Shown here: positions 30,388-39,743 of the stretch, piece by piece
How the letters are laid out: every line of letters starts with the position of its first letter
How positions within the stretch are numbered: the stretch's first letter is position 1
Translations under genes and position numbers: made by a program
Notes under the pieces: model-generated
The model's input: the letters and a program-made list of their open reading frames with translations, nothing else
What the model was told of the DNA's origin: nothing
The model's database searches: none
Assembly: GCF_002556545.1 (NCBI RefSeq)
Contig: NZ_CP022685.1
Span: 1,612,001 to 1,676,000 of the forward strand
Reading direction: 5' to 3'
DNA from: Streptomyces formicae
GTDB lineage: Bacteria; Actinomycetota; Actinomycetes; Streptomycetales; Streptomycetaceae
Length of the DNA: 64,000 nucleotides

Positions 30388-31304
30388 GAGCGCCCCTCCG
30401 GCCGAGCTTCGTCGGGGCGGGGCTCCAGGTCGGCGAGCCACAGACGCTGCAGCATGTGCCAGTCCTCCGGGTGGTCGGCGATTCCCGTGGCGAAGGCGTC
30501 GGCCAGGGCCTGCGTCATGACAGACGTCTTCTCGGCCTTGGTACCTGTCTCGGGGACGTCGATGGGTGGGTGGACACGGCCCTTCATGACGGGCGAATCG
30601 TCGTACCAGAGGGTGACGGGAAGCAAGAGCGCGCCGGTCTGCTGGGCGAGCATCGCGGGCCCCGCGGGCATCCGGGCGGTGTCTCCGAAGAACTTCACCT
30701 CGACTCCGGAGGCCGACAGGTCGCGGTCGGAGACGAGACAGACCAGGCCGCCCGCGCGCAGTCGGCGGGCCAGCGTGCCGAAGGCGGATCCGCCGGTGTG
30801 CGGCAGGACCTCCATGCCGAGGCTCTCGCGGTAGGCGACGAAGCGGTCGTAGAGCGTCTCGGGCTTGAGGCGTTCGGCGACGGTGGTGAAGGGGGTCTCG
30901 AGCTTGGTGGTGACCCAGGCGCCCGCGAGGTCCCAGTTGCCCAGGTGCGGGAGCGCGAGGACGACGCCCTTGCCGGACGCGAGCCCTTCGGTGAGGTGGT
31001 GGACGTCCTTGACGTCGAAGCCGTTCTTGACCCGCTCCCTGCTCCAGGAGGGGAGACGGAAGGACTCCATCCAGTAGCGCAGGTAGGAGCGCATGCCCGC
31101 CTTGGAGAGCTCGGCGAGCCGCTCCGGCGTGGCGTCGGGCACCACGCGCGCGAGGTTGGACTCCAGGCGCAGGACGCCCTTGCCCCGCTTCTTCCAGACC
31201 GTGTCGGCGATGGTCCTGCCCAGGCGGTCGGCGACCGGCTCCGGCAGCTTCTTGACGGTGCTCCAGCCGAGCCCGTACAGCGCGTCGGTGAGTCGGTCCT
31301 TCAC
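30384..31304 (-). CDS. Phosphatidylinositol mannoside acyltransferase (LpxL/HtrB fold)
   Basis: 306 aa from a GTG overlapping the pgsA stop. The catalytic HLGNWD (HX4D) lies near residue 121 and LVSDRDLSASGVEVKFFG matches the acceptor region of LpxL-like acyltransferases. By position and motif it is the counterpart of mycobacterial Rv2611c/PatA, which acylates the mannose of PIM. Membrane-associated without a clear TM helix. Confidence 0.93.
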   Translation of the reverse strand: MKDRLTDALYGLGWSTVKKLPEPVADRLGRTIADTVWKKRGKGVLRLESNLARVVPDATPERLAELSKAGMRSYLRYWMESFRLPSWSRERVKNGFDVKDVHHLTEGLASGKGVVLALPHLGNWDLAGAWVTTKLETPFTTVAERLKPETLYDRFVAYRESLGMEVLPHTGGSAFGTLARRLRAGGLVCLVSDRDLSASGVEVKFFGDTARMPAGPAMLAQQTGALLLPVTLWYDDSPVMKGRVHPPIDVPETGTKAEKTSVMTQALADAFATGIADHPEDWHMLQRLWLADLEPRPDEARPEGRS

Positions 31305-31972
31305 TGCGCGGCCTCACTCTCCTGGGCCTGCGCGGCCGCGGCGGCGTCCGCCTCGGCGGACTCGCGGCGCACGGTCACGACCCGCTGGACGAGGGTGACG
31401 GCGCTGCCCGCGGCGACGATCCACAGGGCGATGGGCAGCAGGACCTGGATGCCGGGCACGCCGAACTTGTGGAGCCCCGCGAGACCCGCGGCGACCAGCG
31501 TGATCACCAGGCGCTCGGCGCGCTCCACCAGGCCGTTGACCGCCACGGGCAGGCCGATCGCCTCGCCGCGCGCCTTCGTGTACGAGACCACCTGGCCGCT
31601 GGCCAGACAGAAGAGGGAGACGGCGCACAGGATGTTGTCGTCGCCGGAGCCCGCGTACCAGAGGGCGAGGCCGCCGAAGATCGCGCCGTCGGCCACCCGG
31701 TCGAGCGTGGAGTCCAGGAAGGCGCCCCAGCGGCTCGAGCGGCCGAGCTGGCGTGCCATGTTGCCGTCGACCAGGTCCGAGAAGACGAACAGCGTGATGA
31801 CGATCGTGCCCCAGAAGAACTCTCCCCTGGGGAAGAAGACCAGCGCTCCCGCCATGACACCGGCCGTGCCGATGAAGGTGACCGCGTCGGGGCTGACCCC
31901 GCGGCGGATCAAAAACGCGGCGAACGGTGTGAGGACACGCGTGAAGAATGCACGCGCGTACTTGTTCAGCAT
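31301..31972 (-). CDS. pgsA: CDP-alcohol phosphatidyltransferase, phosphatidylinositol phosphate synthase
   Basis: 223 aa from the ATG at 31972 with GGAAGG six bases upstream. Signature DGNMARQLG...GAFLDSTLD fits the DG-x2-AR-x8-G-x3-D-x3-D active site. Five to six TM helices. It joins CDP-diacylglycerol and inositol phosphate, the first step before pimA. First gene of the pgsA-acyltransferase-pimA operon, divergent from the EF-G-like gene across 31973-32230. Confidence 0.93.
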   Translation of the reverse strand: MLNKYARAFFTRVLTPFAAFLIRRGVSPDAVTFIGTAGVMAGALVFFPRGEFFWGTIVITLFVFSDLVDGNMARQLGRSSRWGAFLDSTLDRVADGAIFGGLALWYAGSGDDNILCAVSLFCLASGQVVSYTKARGEAIGLPVAVNGLVERAERLVITLVAAGLAGLHKFGVPGIQVLLPIALWIVAAGSAVTLVQRVVTVRRESAEADAAAAAQAQESEAAQ

Positions 31973-32230
31973 GGCCTTCCCGAGGGGTCGGTGCGCCGCG
32001 CGGCCCCGTTGGCCACCGGCTGGCCCATCGTAGTCACGACGTTGACGCACCGGCTCGCCCCCTCACGTTCGCGTACGACGTATGGACGCAGAGTGACCCG
32101 AGTGGAAAGCTCGAAGGCACCGCGGGCGTCGCCGGAGCCGACCCGCACGCGGCCCCGCGTGTCCGCGAGCAGCCAGCATCCCCGAGGGGGCTGAGCCTCC
32201 TCACCGCGCACGTAACCGGGAGGCCAAGGC

Positions 32231-34429
32231 ATGGGCGACAAGGCGAACGCACACCCCGGAGCCGCCGGCAGGGCAGCATCGGCCGACCACCCCGCGTCCG
32301 TACGGAATGTGGTGCTGGTCGGCCACAGCGGATCGGGCAAGACGACTCTGGTGGAGGCCCTCGCGCTGACCGCGGGGGCGGTGAACAGGGCGGGCCGTGT
32401 GGAGGACGGCGGCACCGTCTCCGACTACGACGAGATCGAGCACCGGCAGCAGCGCTCGGTGCAGCTGTCCCTGGTCCCCGTCGAATGGGGCGGCTACAAG
32501 GTCAATCTCCTGGACACACCCGGCTACGCGGACTTCGTCGGGGAGCTGAGGGCCGGTCTGCGCGCCGCGGACGCGGCCCTCTTCGTCGTCTCGGCGGCGG
32601 ACGGCGTGGACGGCGCGACCCGCATGGTGTGGGAGGAGTGCGCGGCGGTCGGCATGCCGCGGGCCATCGTGATCACACACCTGGAGTCGGCCCGCGCCGA
32701 CTTCACCGAGATGACCCGCACCTGCGCCCAGGCGTTCGGTGCGGACGACCCCGACGCGGTCCTTCCGCTGTACCTGCCGCTCTACGGCGAGCAGGGACCG
32801 GACGGGCACGCTCCGGTCACCGGCCTGATCGGGCTGCTCTCGCAGCGGATATTCGACTACGCCTCCGGCGAGCGCAAGGAGTCCGAGCCGGGCGCCGACC
32901 AGCTGCCGCTGATCGAGGAGGCGCGCAACAAACTGATCGAGGGGATCATCGCCGAGAGCGAGGACGAGTCCCTCATGGACCGCTACCTCAGCGGCGAGGA
33001 CATCGACTTCACGACGCTCGTGGACGACCTGGAGCGGGCCGTGGCGCGCGGCATCTTCCACCCCGTGCTCGCCGCGGCACCGGCCGCTGAGGGCGCCCGC
33101 CAGGGCATCGGCACGGTCGAGCTCCTCGAACTCATCACGGGCGGCTTCCCGACGCCGCTCGAACACCCCGCGCCCGCCGTCACCACACCGGGCGGCAAGC
33201 CGCGGCCCGCGCTCGCCTGCGACCCTTCGGGGCCGCTGGTCGCCGAGGTGGTGAAGACGGCGTCCGACCCGTACGTGGGCCGCATCTCGCTCGTCCGCGT
33301 CTTCTCCGGCACCCTGCACCCCGACGAGACCGTGCACGTCTCCGGGCACGGCCTCGCCGACCGGGGGCACGAGGACCACGACGTCGACGAGCGGATCGGC
33401 GCGCTCTCCTCGCCCTTCGGCAAGCAGCAGCGCGGCCTCACCCACTGCTGCGCGGGCGACCTGGCCTGCGTGGCCAAGCTGAGCCGCGCCGAGACCGGCG
33501 ACACCCTGTCCGCCAAGGACGATCCGCTCCTGATGGAGCCCTGGGACATGCCCGACCCGCTCCTGCCGCTCGCCATCCAGGCGCACAGCAAGGCCGACGA
33601 GGACAAGCTCTCGCAGGGGCTCTCGCGCCTGGTCGCGGAGGATCCGACCATGCGGCTCGAACAGAACCAGGACACCCACCAGGTGGTCCTGTGGTGCCTG
33701 GGCGAGGCGCACGCGGACGTGGCACTGGAGCGGCTGCGCAGCCGGTACGGGGTGCAGGTGGACGTCGTGCCGTACAAGGTCTCGCTGCGGGAGACGTTCG
33801 CGGGCAGGTCCGGTGGCCGCGGGCGCCACGTGAAGCAGTCCGGCGGGCACGGGCAGTACGCGATCTGCGAGATCGAGGTCGAACCGCTGCCCGGCGGCAG
33901 CGGCATCGAGTTCGTCGACAAGGTCGTCGGCGGCGCGGTCCCCCGCCAGTTCATCCCGTCCGTCGAGAAGGGCGTGCGCGCGCAGGCGGCGAAGGGCGTC
34001 GCCGCCGGGTACGCGCTCATCGACGTACGCGTCACGCTCCTGGACGGCAAGGCGCACTCGGTGGACTCCTCCGACGCCGCGTTCCAGACGGCGGGCGCGC
34101 TCGCGCTGCGCGAGGCCGCGGCCGACGCGCGGATCCACCTCCTCGAACCGGTCGCGGAGGTACAGGTGTTGGTCTCCGACGACCACGTGGGCGCGGTGAT
34201 GAGCGACCTGTCGGGCCGCCGTGGCCGGGTCGTCGGCACCGAGCAGGCGCCCGGCGGGCGCACGCTCGTGCGGGCCGAGGTGCCCGAGATCGAGATCGGC
34301 AGGTACGCGGTGGACCTGCGGTCCCTCTCGCAGGGCACCGCGCGCTTCACTCGTGCCTACGCGCGCCACGAGCCGATGCCCCCGCAGCTCTCCGAGAAGA
34401 TCCGCGAACAGGCGGCGGACGCCTCGTAG
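32231..34429 (+). CDS. Elongation factor G-like GTPase (EF-G2 type)
   Basis: 732 aa. G1 GHSGSGKTTL (about residues 32-41), G3 DTPGYADF near 95, then EF-G-like domain II, domain IV (RGRHVKQSGGHGQYAICEIE) and domain V. Aligning MPRAIVITHLESARADF with the canonical region puts THLE where EF-G has NKMD, so the guanine-specificity motif is not conserved. Canonical EF-G lies elsewhere in Streptomyces (str operon), so this is a paralog like mycobacterial FusA2 whose job is unsettled. Start ATG lies nine bases after GGGAGG. Confidence 0.88.
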   Translation: MGDKANAHPGAAGRAASADHPASVRNVVLVGHSGSGKTTLVEALALTAGAVNRAGRVEDGGTVSDYDEIEHRQQRSVQLSLVPVEWGGYKVNLLDTPGYADFVGELRAGLRAADAALFVVSAADGVDGATRMVWEECAAVGMPRAIVITHLESARADFTEMTRTCAQAFGADDPDAVLPLYLPLYGEQGPDGHAPVTGLIGLLSQRIFDYASGERKESEPGADQLPLIEEARNKLIEGIIAESEDESLMDRYLSGEDIDFTTLVDDLERAVARGIFHPVLAAAPAAEGARQGIGTVELLELITGGFPTPLEHPAPAVTTPGGKPRPALACDPSGPLVAEVVKTASDPYVGRISLVRVFSGTLHPDETVHVSGHGLADRGHEDHDVDERIGALSSPFGKQQRGLTHCCAGDLACVAKLSRAETGDTLSAKDDPLLMEPWDMPDPLLPLAIQAHSKADEDKLSQGLSRLVAEDPTMRLEQNQDTHQVVLWCLGEAHADVALERLRSRYGVQVDVVPYKVSLRETFAGRSGGRGRHVKQSGGHGQYAICEIEVEPLPGGSGIEFVDKVVGGAVPRQFIPSVEKGVRAQAAKGVAAGYALIDVRVTLLDGKAHSVDSSDAAFQTAGALALREAAADARIHLLEPVAEVQVLVSDDHVGAVMSDLSGRRGRVVGTEQAPGGRTLVRAEVPEIEIGRYAVDLRSLSQGTARFTRAYARHEPMPPQLSEKIREQAADAS

Positions 34430-34440
34430 TTGCGCGGCGT

Positions 34441-34473
34441 CGATCACCGCCCGCACCGGGTGGGCGGTGATCG
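34441..34473. terminator. Terminator after the EF-G-like gene
   Basis: CGATCACCGCCC (34441-34452) pairs with GGGCGGTGATCG (34462-34473), 9-nt loop, 11 bp after the stop. Confidence 0.8.
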
Positions 34474-34533
34474 GCCGCATTCCGTCGTCCGCTGACGGAT
34501 GTCGGTACGCCCGGATACGCTGATGACCTGATC

Positions 34534-34571
34534 AACAGATGTGCCGGGCGGCAACAGGTGTGCCGGGCAGT
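34534..34571. repeat. Tandem 19-bp imperfect repeat upstream of the membrane protein gene
   Basis: AACAGATGTGCCGGGCGGC (34534-34552) is followed directly by AACAGGTGTGCCGGGCAGT (34553-34571), 16 of 19 identical, about 40 bp before the start. It could be a regulatory site; nothing else supports this. Confidence 0.5.
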
Positions 34572-34610
34572 GAAGTCGGGAAGAGCCGCAGCAGCGAAGG
34601 CGTCGCGGCG

Positions 34611-36278
34611 ATGGGGGCGGCAGTGGCGGACGATGGATTCGACTTCAGGCCGGGGGCCCAGGTCCCGCTCTCCGGCGCGGCCGGACAGACCGCGGCGACA
34701 CATGCCCTGGCCTCGGCCGCGTACCGCGACAGCGACGTGGACGAGATCCTCACGGCCAACAACGAGTGGCACAAGTCCGAGGTGAAGCCCGGCCTCTGGT
34801 CGCTGTTCAAGCCGAGCCTGGGCGAGGCGTTCGCGCGCACCGTGCAGGTGCGGATGCTCGGCGGCGGCCGCAAGCCGCTCATCCAGTCCTTCGGCATAGA
34901 GCCGCAGGCGGTCGTCGAGCACTGCCTCGCGGCGAGCAACATCCGCAAGCAGCGCGACAGTTGGCTCACCGCCGTGATGGTCCTGTGCGGGCTCCTCTTC
35001 CTGCCGGGGCTGCTCGTCTGGCTCGCGGTCTTCACCATCAGGCGGCAGGTCGCCAAGAGCGAGAACAAGCGCGCGGGCGCGCTCGCCACGGCCGTGCTCG
35101 TCGCGGTGGGCGTGCTCGCCGTGCTGTTCCTGCTCAAGCTGCCGTTCGGCGGCTTCTGGGCCTGGTACCTCCGGGCGGCGATCGTGCTGCCCGTGGTGGG
35201 CTGGTTCCTGGCCAAGCAGATCGCCGAGCGCACGGCACGGGACATGCGCGATCGCTGGTCGGGCCTGCTCGCGGGCGGCGGCATCGGCGCGAAGATCCCC
35301 GAGGCGGTGCCGGGCAGCCCCGGCGAGACGGCCGCCGAGCGGCTCCGGCAGGGCCTCGCGCGGCTCTCCGCCGAGCAGCAGAGCAACTCCGTCTTCTACG
35401 CGGGGCCCAAGGGCATACTGGGCATGGGCACGCGCTGGGGCAGCTGGCAGCTCGCGGAGGAGCTGGTGCCCGCCGAGGAGGGCAAGGAGATCCACCCCTT
35501 CCGCAGCTGGGACGTCATACGCGCGGTGCACGACCAGCTCCGCATGCTGGAGCGTGGCCCCCTGCACACCGGCGGCTTCCCGACCCCGTCGATAAAGCAC
35601 TGGGTCGTCTCCCCCATCGGGGAGAACGCGAAGGCGGTGGCCCGTCCCAGCGGCACGGACGTCGAGGCGTTCCAGGTCCGCGGCCACGAGATCCAGCGCA
35701 TCTGCAACGAGCAGCAGTTCGGCAGCGGCGACCGGCACTACCTGGGCGTCCAGTTCACCCTCTGGGACGGCCAGTTGGTGATCACGATGCTGATCACCGT
35801 GACGGTGCTGCACGAGACCCTGCGCATCGAGGTCACCGGGCACGCGCTCGGCCCGGTGCACTCGCTGTTCACCAGCAAGCCCTCCCCCAAGACGAAGACG
35901 GTCGCCAAGCCGATCAAGTTCTGGGAGACCACCACGCGCAATCTGCCGCTGGTCGACGCCGACGAGGTCGTACGCCTCGCGGTCCGCGCCCCCTTCACCT
36001 GGTACCCGCCGCTGCTCGACTACCTCGGCGGCAACCTCTCGCTGCCCGAGCCCTTCGGCCTGCGGCACGCCTGGGCGGACCGGCCCTGGCGGCACCGCTT
36101 CATGGCCGACGACGCGCTGCGCGCGGCCACGCCCGTGCTGCGCGTGGTGCACTCGGCCGCGATCAAGGTCCTCGACGAGAACGGCGTGAACACGGAGAAG
36201 TTCGGCAGCCGTTCCGGCTTCCTCAGCGGGATGATCCAGGACCCCATGCCGAGGAAGGCGGACGTGTACGACGCGTGA
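34611..36278 (+). CDS. Conserved integral membrane protein of unknown function
   Basis: 555 aa from the ATG at 34611 (a GTG at 34623 is also plausible). Three hydrophobic segments cluster at about residues 120-200 (VMVLCGLLFLPGLLVWLAVF; AVLVAVGVLAVLFLL; AIVLPVVGWFLA). A shorter hydrophobic stretch lies near 395, in a large soluble C-terminal part rich in Trp and charged residues. I do not recognise a domain. In S. coelicolor, as I recall, an ortholog lies directly between the EF-G-like and HIT genes, so it is core. Confidence 0.8.
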   Translation: MGAAVADDGFDFRPGAQVPLSGAAGQTAATHALASAAYRDSDVDEILTANNEWHKSEVKPGLWSLFKPSLGEAFARTVQVRMLGGGRKPLIQSFGIEPQAVVEHCLAASNIRKQRDSWLTAVMVLCGLLFLPGLLVWLAVFTIRRQVAKSENKRAGALATAVLVAVGVLAVLFLLKLPFGGFWAWYLRAAIVLPVVGWFLAKQIAERTARDMRDRWSGLLAGGGIGAKIPEAVPGSPGETAAERLRQGLARLSAEQQSNSVFYAGPKGILGMGTRWGSWQLAEELVPAEEGKEIHPFRSWDVIRAVHDQLRMLERGPLHTGGFPTPSIKHWVVSPIGENAKAVARPSGTDVEAFQVRGHEIQRICNEQQFGSGDRHYLGVQFTLWDGQLVITMLITVTVLHETLRIEVTGHALGPVHSLFTSKPSPKTKTVAKPIKFWETTTRNLPLVDADEVVRLAVRAPFTWYPPLLDYLGGNLSLPEPFGLRHAWADRPWRHRFMADDALRAATPVLRVVHSAAIKVLDENGVNTEKFGSRSGFLSGMIQDPMPRKADVYDA

Positions 36279-36284
36279 GCCGAA

Positions 36285-36316
36285 GGGGCGGTGGGGTGCG
36301 CGCACCCCACCGCCCC
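36285..36316. terminator. Perfect 32-bp palindrome, bidirectional terminator
   Basis: GGGGCGGTGGGGTGCG (36285-36300) is followed immediately by its complement CGCACCCCACCGCCCC (36301-36316). It lies between the convergent membrane protein and protease genes, 6 bp after one stop and 14 bp before the other. Confidence 0.88.
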
Positions 36317-36330
36317 CGGTCGAGCGCCGA

Positions 36331-39300
36331 TCAGATGGCCTGCCACAGGGCGGGAACGTTCGGCGGCTCCCAGCCCGGGTAGGCGGTGTGGCCCTGGATG
36401 CAGCGGTAGCGGACGCCGTTGTAGGTCACCACGTCACCCGCCTTGTAGGTGGCACCCAGCTGCCAGGTGGTCTCGCCGCCGCCCGGCACCGTCAGGGTGT
36501 ACGTGGTGGTGTGGGTGGCCTGGCCGCTGCCGGTGAAGGTCAGCGTGTACGTCCCGGCGGTCGTGCCCGCCGCGACCGAGACGGTGGCCGTCGCCGAATC
36601 GCCCGAGAGCACCGCGTCGGGGCTGATGGAGACGCTCACTCCTGACGGGGCCCCCGCGGCCGCGAGCGCCACCTTCTGCGCCGAGCCACTGGTGGTGGCG
36701 GTGGCGAGGGTGACCTTCGCGGAGGAACCGGGCTCGACCGTGCCCGAGGCCGGGTTGGCGGAGAGGGAGAAGTCGTCCGTCGGTGCGGGCTTGTCGCTGA
36801 CGGACGTCTTCCAGACCGCGTACGCGAGCCCGTCCGAGCTGCGGTCCAGCGAGGTGGCGCTGACGTTGGCGGTGGTGTCACAGGCCGAGTGGTAGCACGA
36901 GTCGTACGAACGGCCCGCGGTACCGCCCCACTTCGCGGCCTCGGCCGCGGACTTCGTGGCGGAGGCGCCGGTGGCGTAGCCGGAGGTCGGGATGCCGACG
37001 CTCTGGAAGGAGGCGTCGTCCGAGCGGCCCTGTCCCTCGACGTTCTCCTGGGGTGCGAGGTTGAGGGAGGTCCAGTAGTCCCGCAACGGCACCGAGGCGG
37101 CCGAGTTCAGGTTGTTGATGAAGTACCCGGCGTTCGTCGAGCCCACCATGTCGAAGTTGTAGTACGCCTTGATCTTGGCGCGCTCCGTGCTCGACAGGGA
37201 CCTGGCGTAGTAGTCCGAGCCGTTCAGGCCCTTCTCCTCGTCGGTCCACCAGGCGAAGCGGACCCGGTTCTTCATCGTGGGGTTGTTCTGGGCCAGGCTC
37301 AGCGCGGCCTCCAAGATCGCGGCGGATCCCGAGCCGTTGTCGTTGATTCCGGGGCCCGCGGCCACGCCGTCGAGGTGCGCGCCGAACATGTAGACGTTGT
37401 CCGCGTCGCCCTGCGGCCACTCGGCGATCAGGTTGTTGCCCGCGCCCGCGGAGCAGCCGGAGGCGCAGCTCTGCTCGGTGACCTTGTATCCGGCCGCTTC
37501 GAGCTTGCCCTTCACGTACGCGAGGGATTCGCGGTAACCGGCACCGGTGGCGCGGCGGTTGCCGCCGTTCTGCGTGGCGATGGTGTTGAGCTGGGCCAGG
37601 TGCCCGCGCACCTTCTCCACGTCGATGTCCGGCGGCTGCGTCGGGTTGCCGCCACCGCCCACGGTCAGCGTGTACTGGGCGGTGTGCGTCTTGGTGCCCG
37701 CGGTGCCCGTGACGGTGATCGGGTAGGTGCCGGGCGTGGTGGACGCCGTGGTGGTGATCTTCATGGTGGCGTTGGAGCCGGACGTGACGGTTCCCGGGTC
37801 GAACGAGACGTTCACGCCGGTCGGCGCGCCCGAGGCGGTCAGCGAGATCTGCTGGGCGCTGCCGGTGACGGTCGTGGTGTTGACCGTGGCGGTGGTCGAG
37901 GCGCCCGGCTCGACCTTCCCCGAGGCAGGGCTGAGGCCGAGGGAGAAGTCGCTCTGCTGCCCGGAGCAGGTCGGGTCACCGCTCTGGGCCGGGATGCTGA
38001 TGGCGTCCCAGGCGGCCTTGGTGGCGTTGAACAGGTCGCAGCTCGCGTCGAGGTTCTTCGCCGAGGTCAGGGTGGCGCTGCGGTAGCGCTTGTACGTCAT
38101 GCCGCTGGTCTTGAGCAGCATGGCGCCGTAGAAGATCTTGCCGGCGTTCTTGTTGCCGATGCCGGTCACCTGCTGGTTGTTGCAGGTGGGGCTGTTGGGC
38201 TTGCCGCCGCCGGGGTTGGAGCCCTCGGCGAGGAGGTAGAACCAGTGGTTCATGGGCCCGGCCGCCTTGTGCTCCTCCGTGTTGGGGATCGAGGCGGAGT
38301 AGCAGTTGGGGTCGTTGTTGACCCGGCTCGGGTCGTACATGTTCCGGATCGGGCCCCGGCCCTGGAGGTTGATCATTTCCCCGACGGTGTAGTCGGGGGT
38401 GTCGTAGGGCGCGGGCTCGTTGATGTACGCCTCGGTCAGGGCGCCCATGATGTCGCCGGTCGCCTCGCCCAGGCCGCTCTCGTGGTTCGCGCCGCCGGGC
38501 GTGTTGGAGTCGAGGCCGTGGCCGAACTCGTGGGCGACGACGTCCACTCCGGCGATCCACTCATTGGCACTGTTGTGGCCGATGGTGACGGAGGAGCCGT
38601 CCCAGTAGGCGTTGAGCTCGTTGAGGCCCACGCTCACCGGCCAGCTGCCGCCGTTGCCGTTGTGCCCGTTGCGGCCGAACCACTCCTTGAGCATGTTCGA
38701 CTGCTTCTGCGCGGCGAACATCACGTCGACGCAGCCGGTCTCCCTGCTGGTGGGGTTGCCGGTGCCCCAGTCGTCGGTCGCCTTGGAGAAGACGCTGCCC
38801 TGGTAGCTGGAGCACTGGAGGCCAGGACGCGTGGTGTCGCGCAGCACGTAGTTGCTGCCGGACCGGGAGGTGTCGATGGTCAGCGGGTCGGGGCCGTTCC
38901 ACTTGCTGTGTCCCGTGCCCGCGCGCACGTCGTCGTAGGTGTCGATGACCTTGCCGGTGAGGGCGTTGACGAAGACGTGCAGCTTGCTGGGGTCGCCCGC
39001 CTTGGTCCTGCCGGACAGCTTGGTCTCCCAGGCGAGCGCGGGCGCGTCCTTCTTGACCCGGACGACCAGGCGCTTGGAGTCGACCTTCTTGACCGACGCC
39101 AGCTTCGTACGGCTCGTCCTGACCGCCTGCGCGGCCGTCACCTTCGCCTTGGTGGTGACCGCGATCCTCGCGTCGGTCGCGGCCCGCACGTCGCGGACCT
39201 TGCCCTTGCCGTCGGCGAGGACCACCGCGTCTCCGCCCACCACCGGCAACCCGCGGTAGGTGCGCTCGTACGCGACCGAGTAGAGGCCCTTGACCCAGGG

Positions 39301-39522
39301 CGTGACCTGGTGTCGGTCGTACTGCTCCTCGGGGCCCTTGGCCAGCGAGTCGAGGCCGCTGCGCACCGCCTTGTCGGCGGCGGCGACGGCTCTCGCGAGG
39401 GGGTCCGGCTTGCCCGCGGCGGGCGCGGTCCGTGCCGCCGCCGAGGCGAAGGAGGCCGGTACCGTCACCCCCGCGAGTGCCAGGGCCAGGGTTATCCCGG
39501 CCGCTGCGGATCTTCTGAGCAT
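36331..39522 (-). CDS. Secreted multidomain protease: M4 endopeptidase + M28 aminopeptidase + Ig-like modules + CBM5/12-like tail
   Basis: 1063 aa from the ATG at 39522 with AAGGAG six bases upstream. Order: signal peptide (about 1-29); FTP/PepSY-type propeptide (to about 200); M4 thermolysin-like domain with HEFGH at 331-335 and third ligand Glu353 in GLGEATGD, plus [16 protein letters not shown]. Then an Ig-like module (about 524-620) and an M28 domain with a full ligand set: His716 in [30 protein letters not shown] near 790 and the final His near 877 in CYHSAC. A second Ig-like module (about 917-1013) and a C-terminal Trp-rich domain ([17 protein letters not shown]) like chitin-binding CBM5/12 follow. 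Endo- and exopeptidase in one chain would digest protein on a chitin-like surface; that role is inferred. Confidence 0.9.
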   Translation of the reverse strand: MLRRSAAAGITLALALAGVTVPASFASAAARTAPAAGKPDPLARAVAAADKAVRSGLDSLAKGPEEQYDRHQVTPWVKGLYSVAYERTYRGLPVVGGDAVVLADGKGKVRDVRAATDARIAVTTKAKVTAAQAVRTSRTKLASVKKVDSKRLVVRVKKDAPALAWETKLSGRTKAGDPSKLHVFVNALTGKVIDTYDDVRAGTGHSKWNGPDPLTIDTSRSGSNYVLRDTTRPGLQCSSYQGSVFSKATDDWGTGNPTSRETGCVDVMFAAQKQSNMLKEWFGRNGHNGNGGSWPVSVGLNELNAYWDGSSVTIGHNSANEWIAGVDVVAHEFGHGLDSNTPGGANHESGLGEATGDIMGALTEAYINEPAPYDTPDYTVGEMINLQGRGPIRNMYDPSRVNNDPNCYSASIPNTEEHKAAGPMNHWFYLLAEGSNPGGGKPNSPTCNNQQVTGIGNKNAGKIFYGAMLLKTSGMTYKRYRSATLTSAKNLDASCDLFNATKAAWDAISIPAQSGDPTCSGQQSDFSLGLSPASGKVEPGASTTATVNTTTVTGSAQQISLTASGAPTGVNVSFDPGTVTSGSNATMKITTTASTTPGTYPITVTGTAGTKTHTAQYTLTVGGGGNPTQPPDIDVEKVRGHLAQLNTIATQNGGNRRATGAGYRESLAYVKGKLEAAGYKVTEQSCASGCSAGAGNNLIAEWPQGDADNVYMFGAHLDGVAAGPGINDNGSGSAAILEAALSLAQNNPTMKNRVRFAWWTDEEKGLNGSDYYARSLSSTERAKIKAYYNFDMVGSTNAGYFINNLNSAASVPLRDYWTSLNLAPQENVEGQGRSDDASFQSVGIPTSGYATGASATKSAAEAAKWGGTAGRSYDSCYHSACDTTANVSATSLDRSSDGLAYAVWKTSVSDKPAPTDDFSLSANPASGTVEPGSSAKVTLATATTSGSAQKVALAAAGAPSGVSVSISPDAVLSGDSATATVSVAAGTTAGTYTLTFTGSGQATHTTTYTLTVPGGGETTWQLGATYKAGDVVTYNGVRYRCIQGHTAYPGWEPPNVPALWQAI

Positions 39523-39691
39523 CACGGCTCCTTGTGAGAGGTGTTGAGGCTCCGTCGGGCCAGGGGGGAGTACGTGTGCGTCAGGCCGTGCGGTCGTGCC
39601 CGCTGCTCCCGTTCCGGACTGGCGGTGACATGACACCCTCGTGGCAGGCGGAACCCTCACACCGGCCCGGGTCCCGGTCAATGGATTCCCG

Positions 39692-39718
39692 GCCTCCGGT
39701 TCGCCCTGTCAAGAACTG
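39692..39718 (-). promoter_or_regulatory. Possible promoter for the M4/M28 protease
   Basis: In the 221-bp gap upstream of the protease (39523-39743), the minus strand reads TTCTTGACAGGGCGAACCGG, giving a good -35 TTGACA, but no convincing -10 follows at normal spacing. Weak candidate only; I see nothing else in the gap. Confidence 0.25.
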
Positions 39719-39743
39719 GCAAGCGCGGCACACGGGCACCGCC

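Noticed and set aside
29224..31317. A single 697-codon fusion of the acyltransferase and pimA
   Set aside because: The upstream part is an out-of-frame shadow of the acyltransferase; the GTG at 30387 with the typical PimA start marks the true gene.
36889..39537. An 882-codon plus-strand frame opposite the M4/M28 protease
   Set aside because: Shadow of the protease; no motif and Val/Gly/Arg-biased composition.
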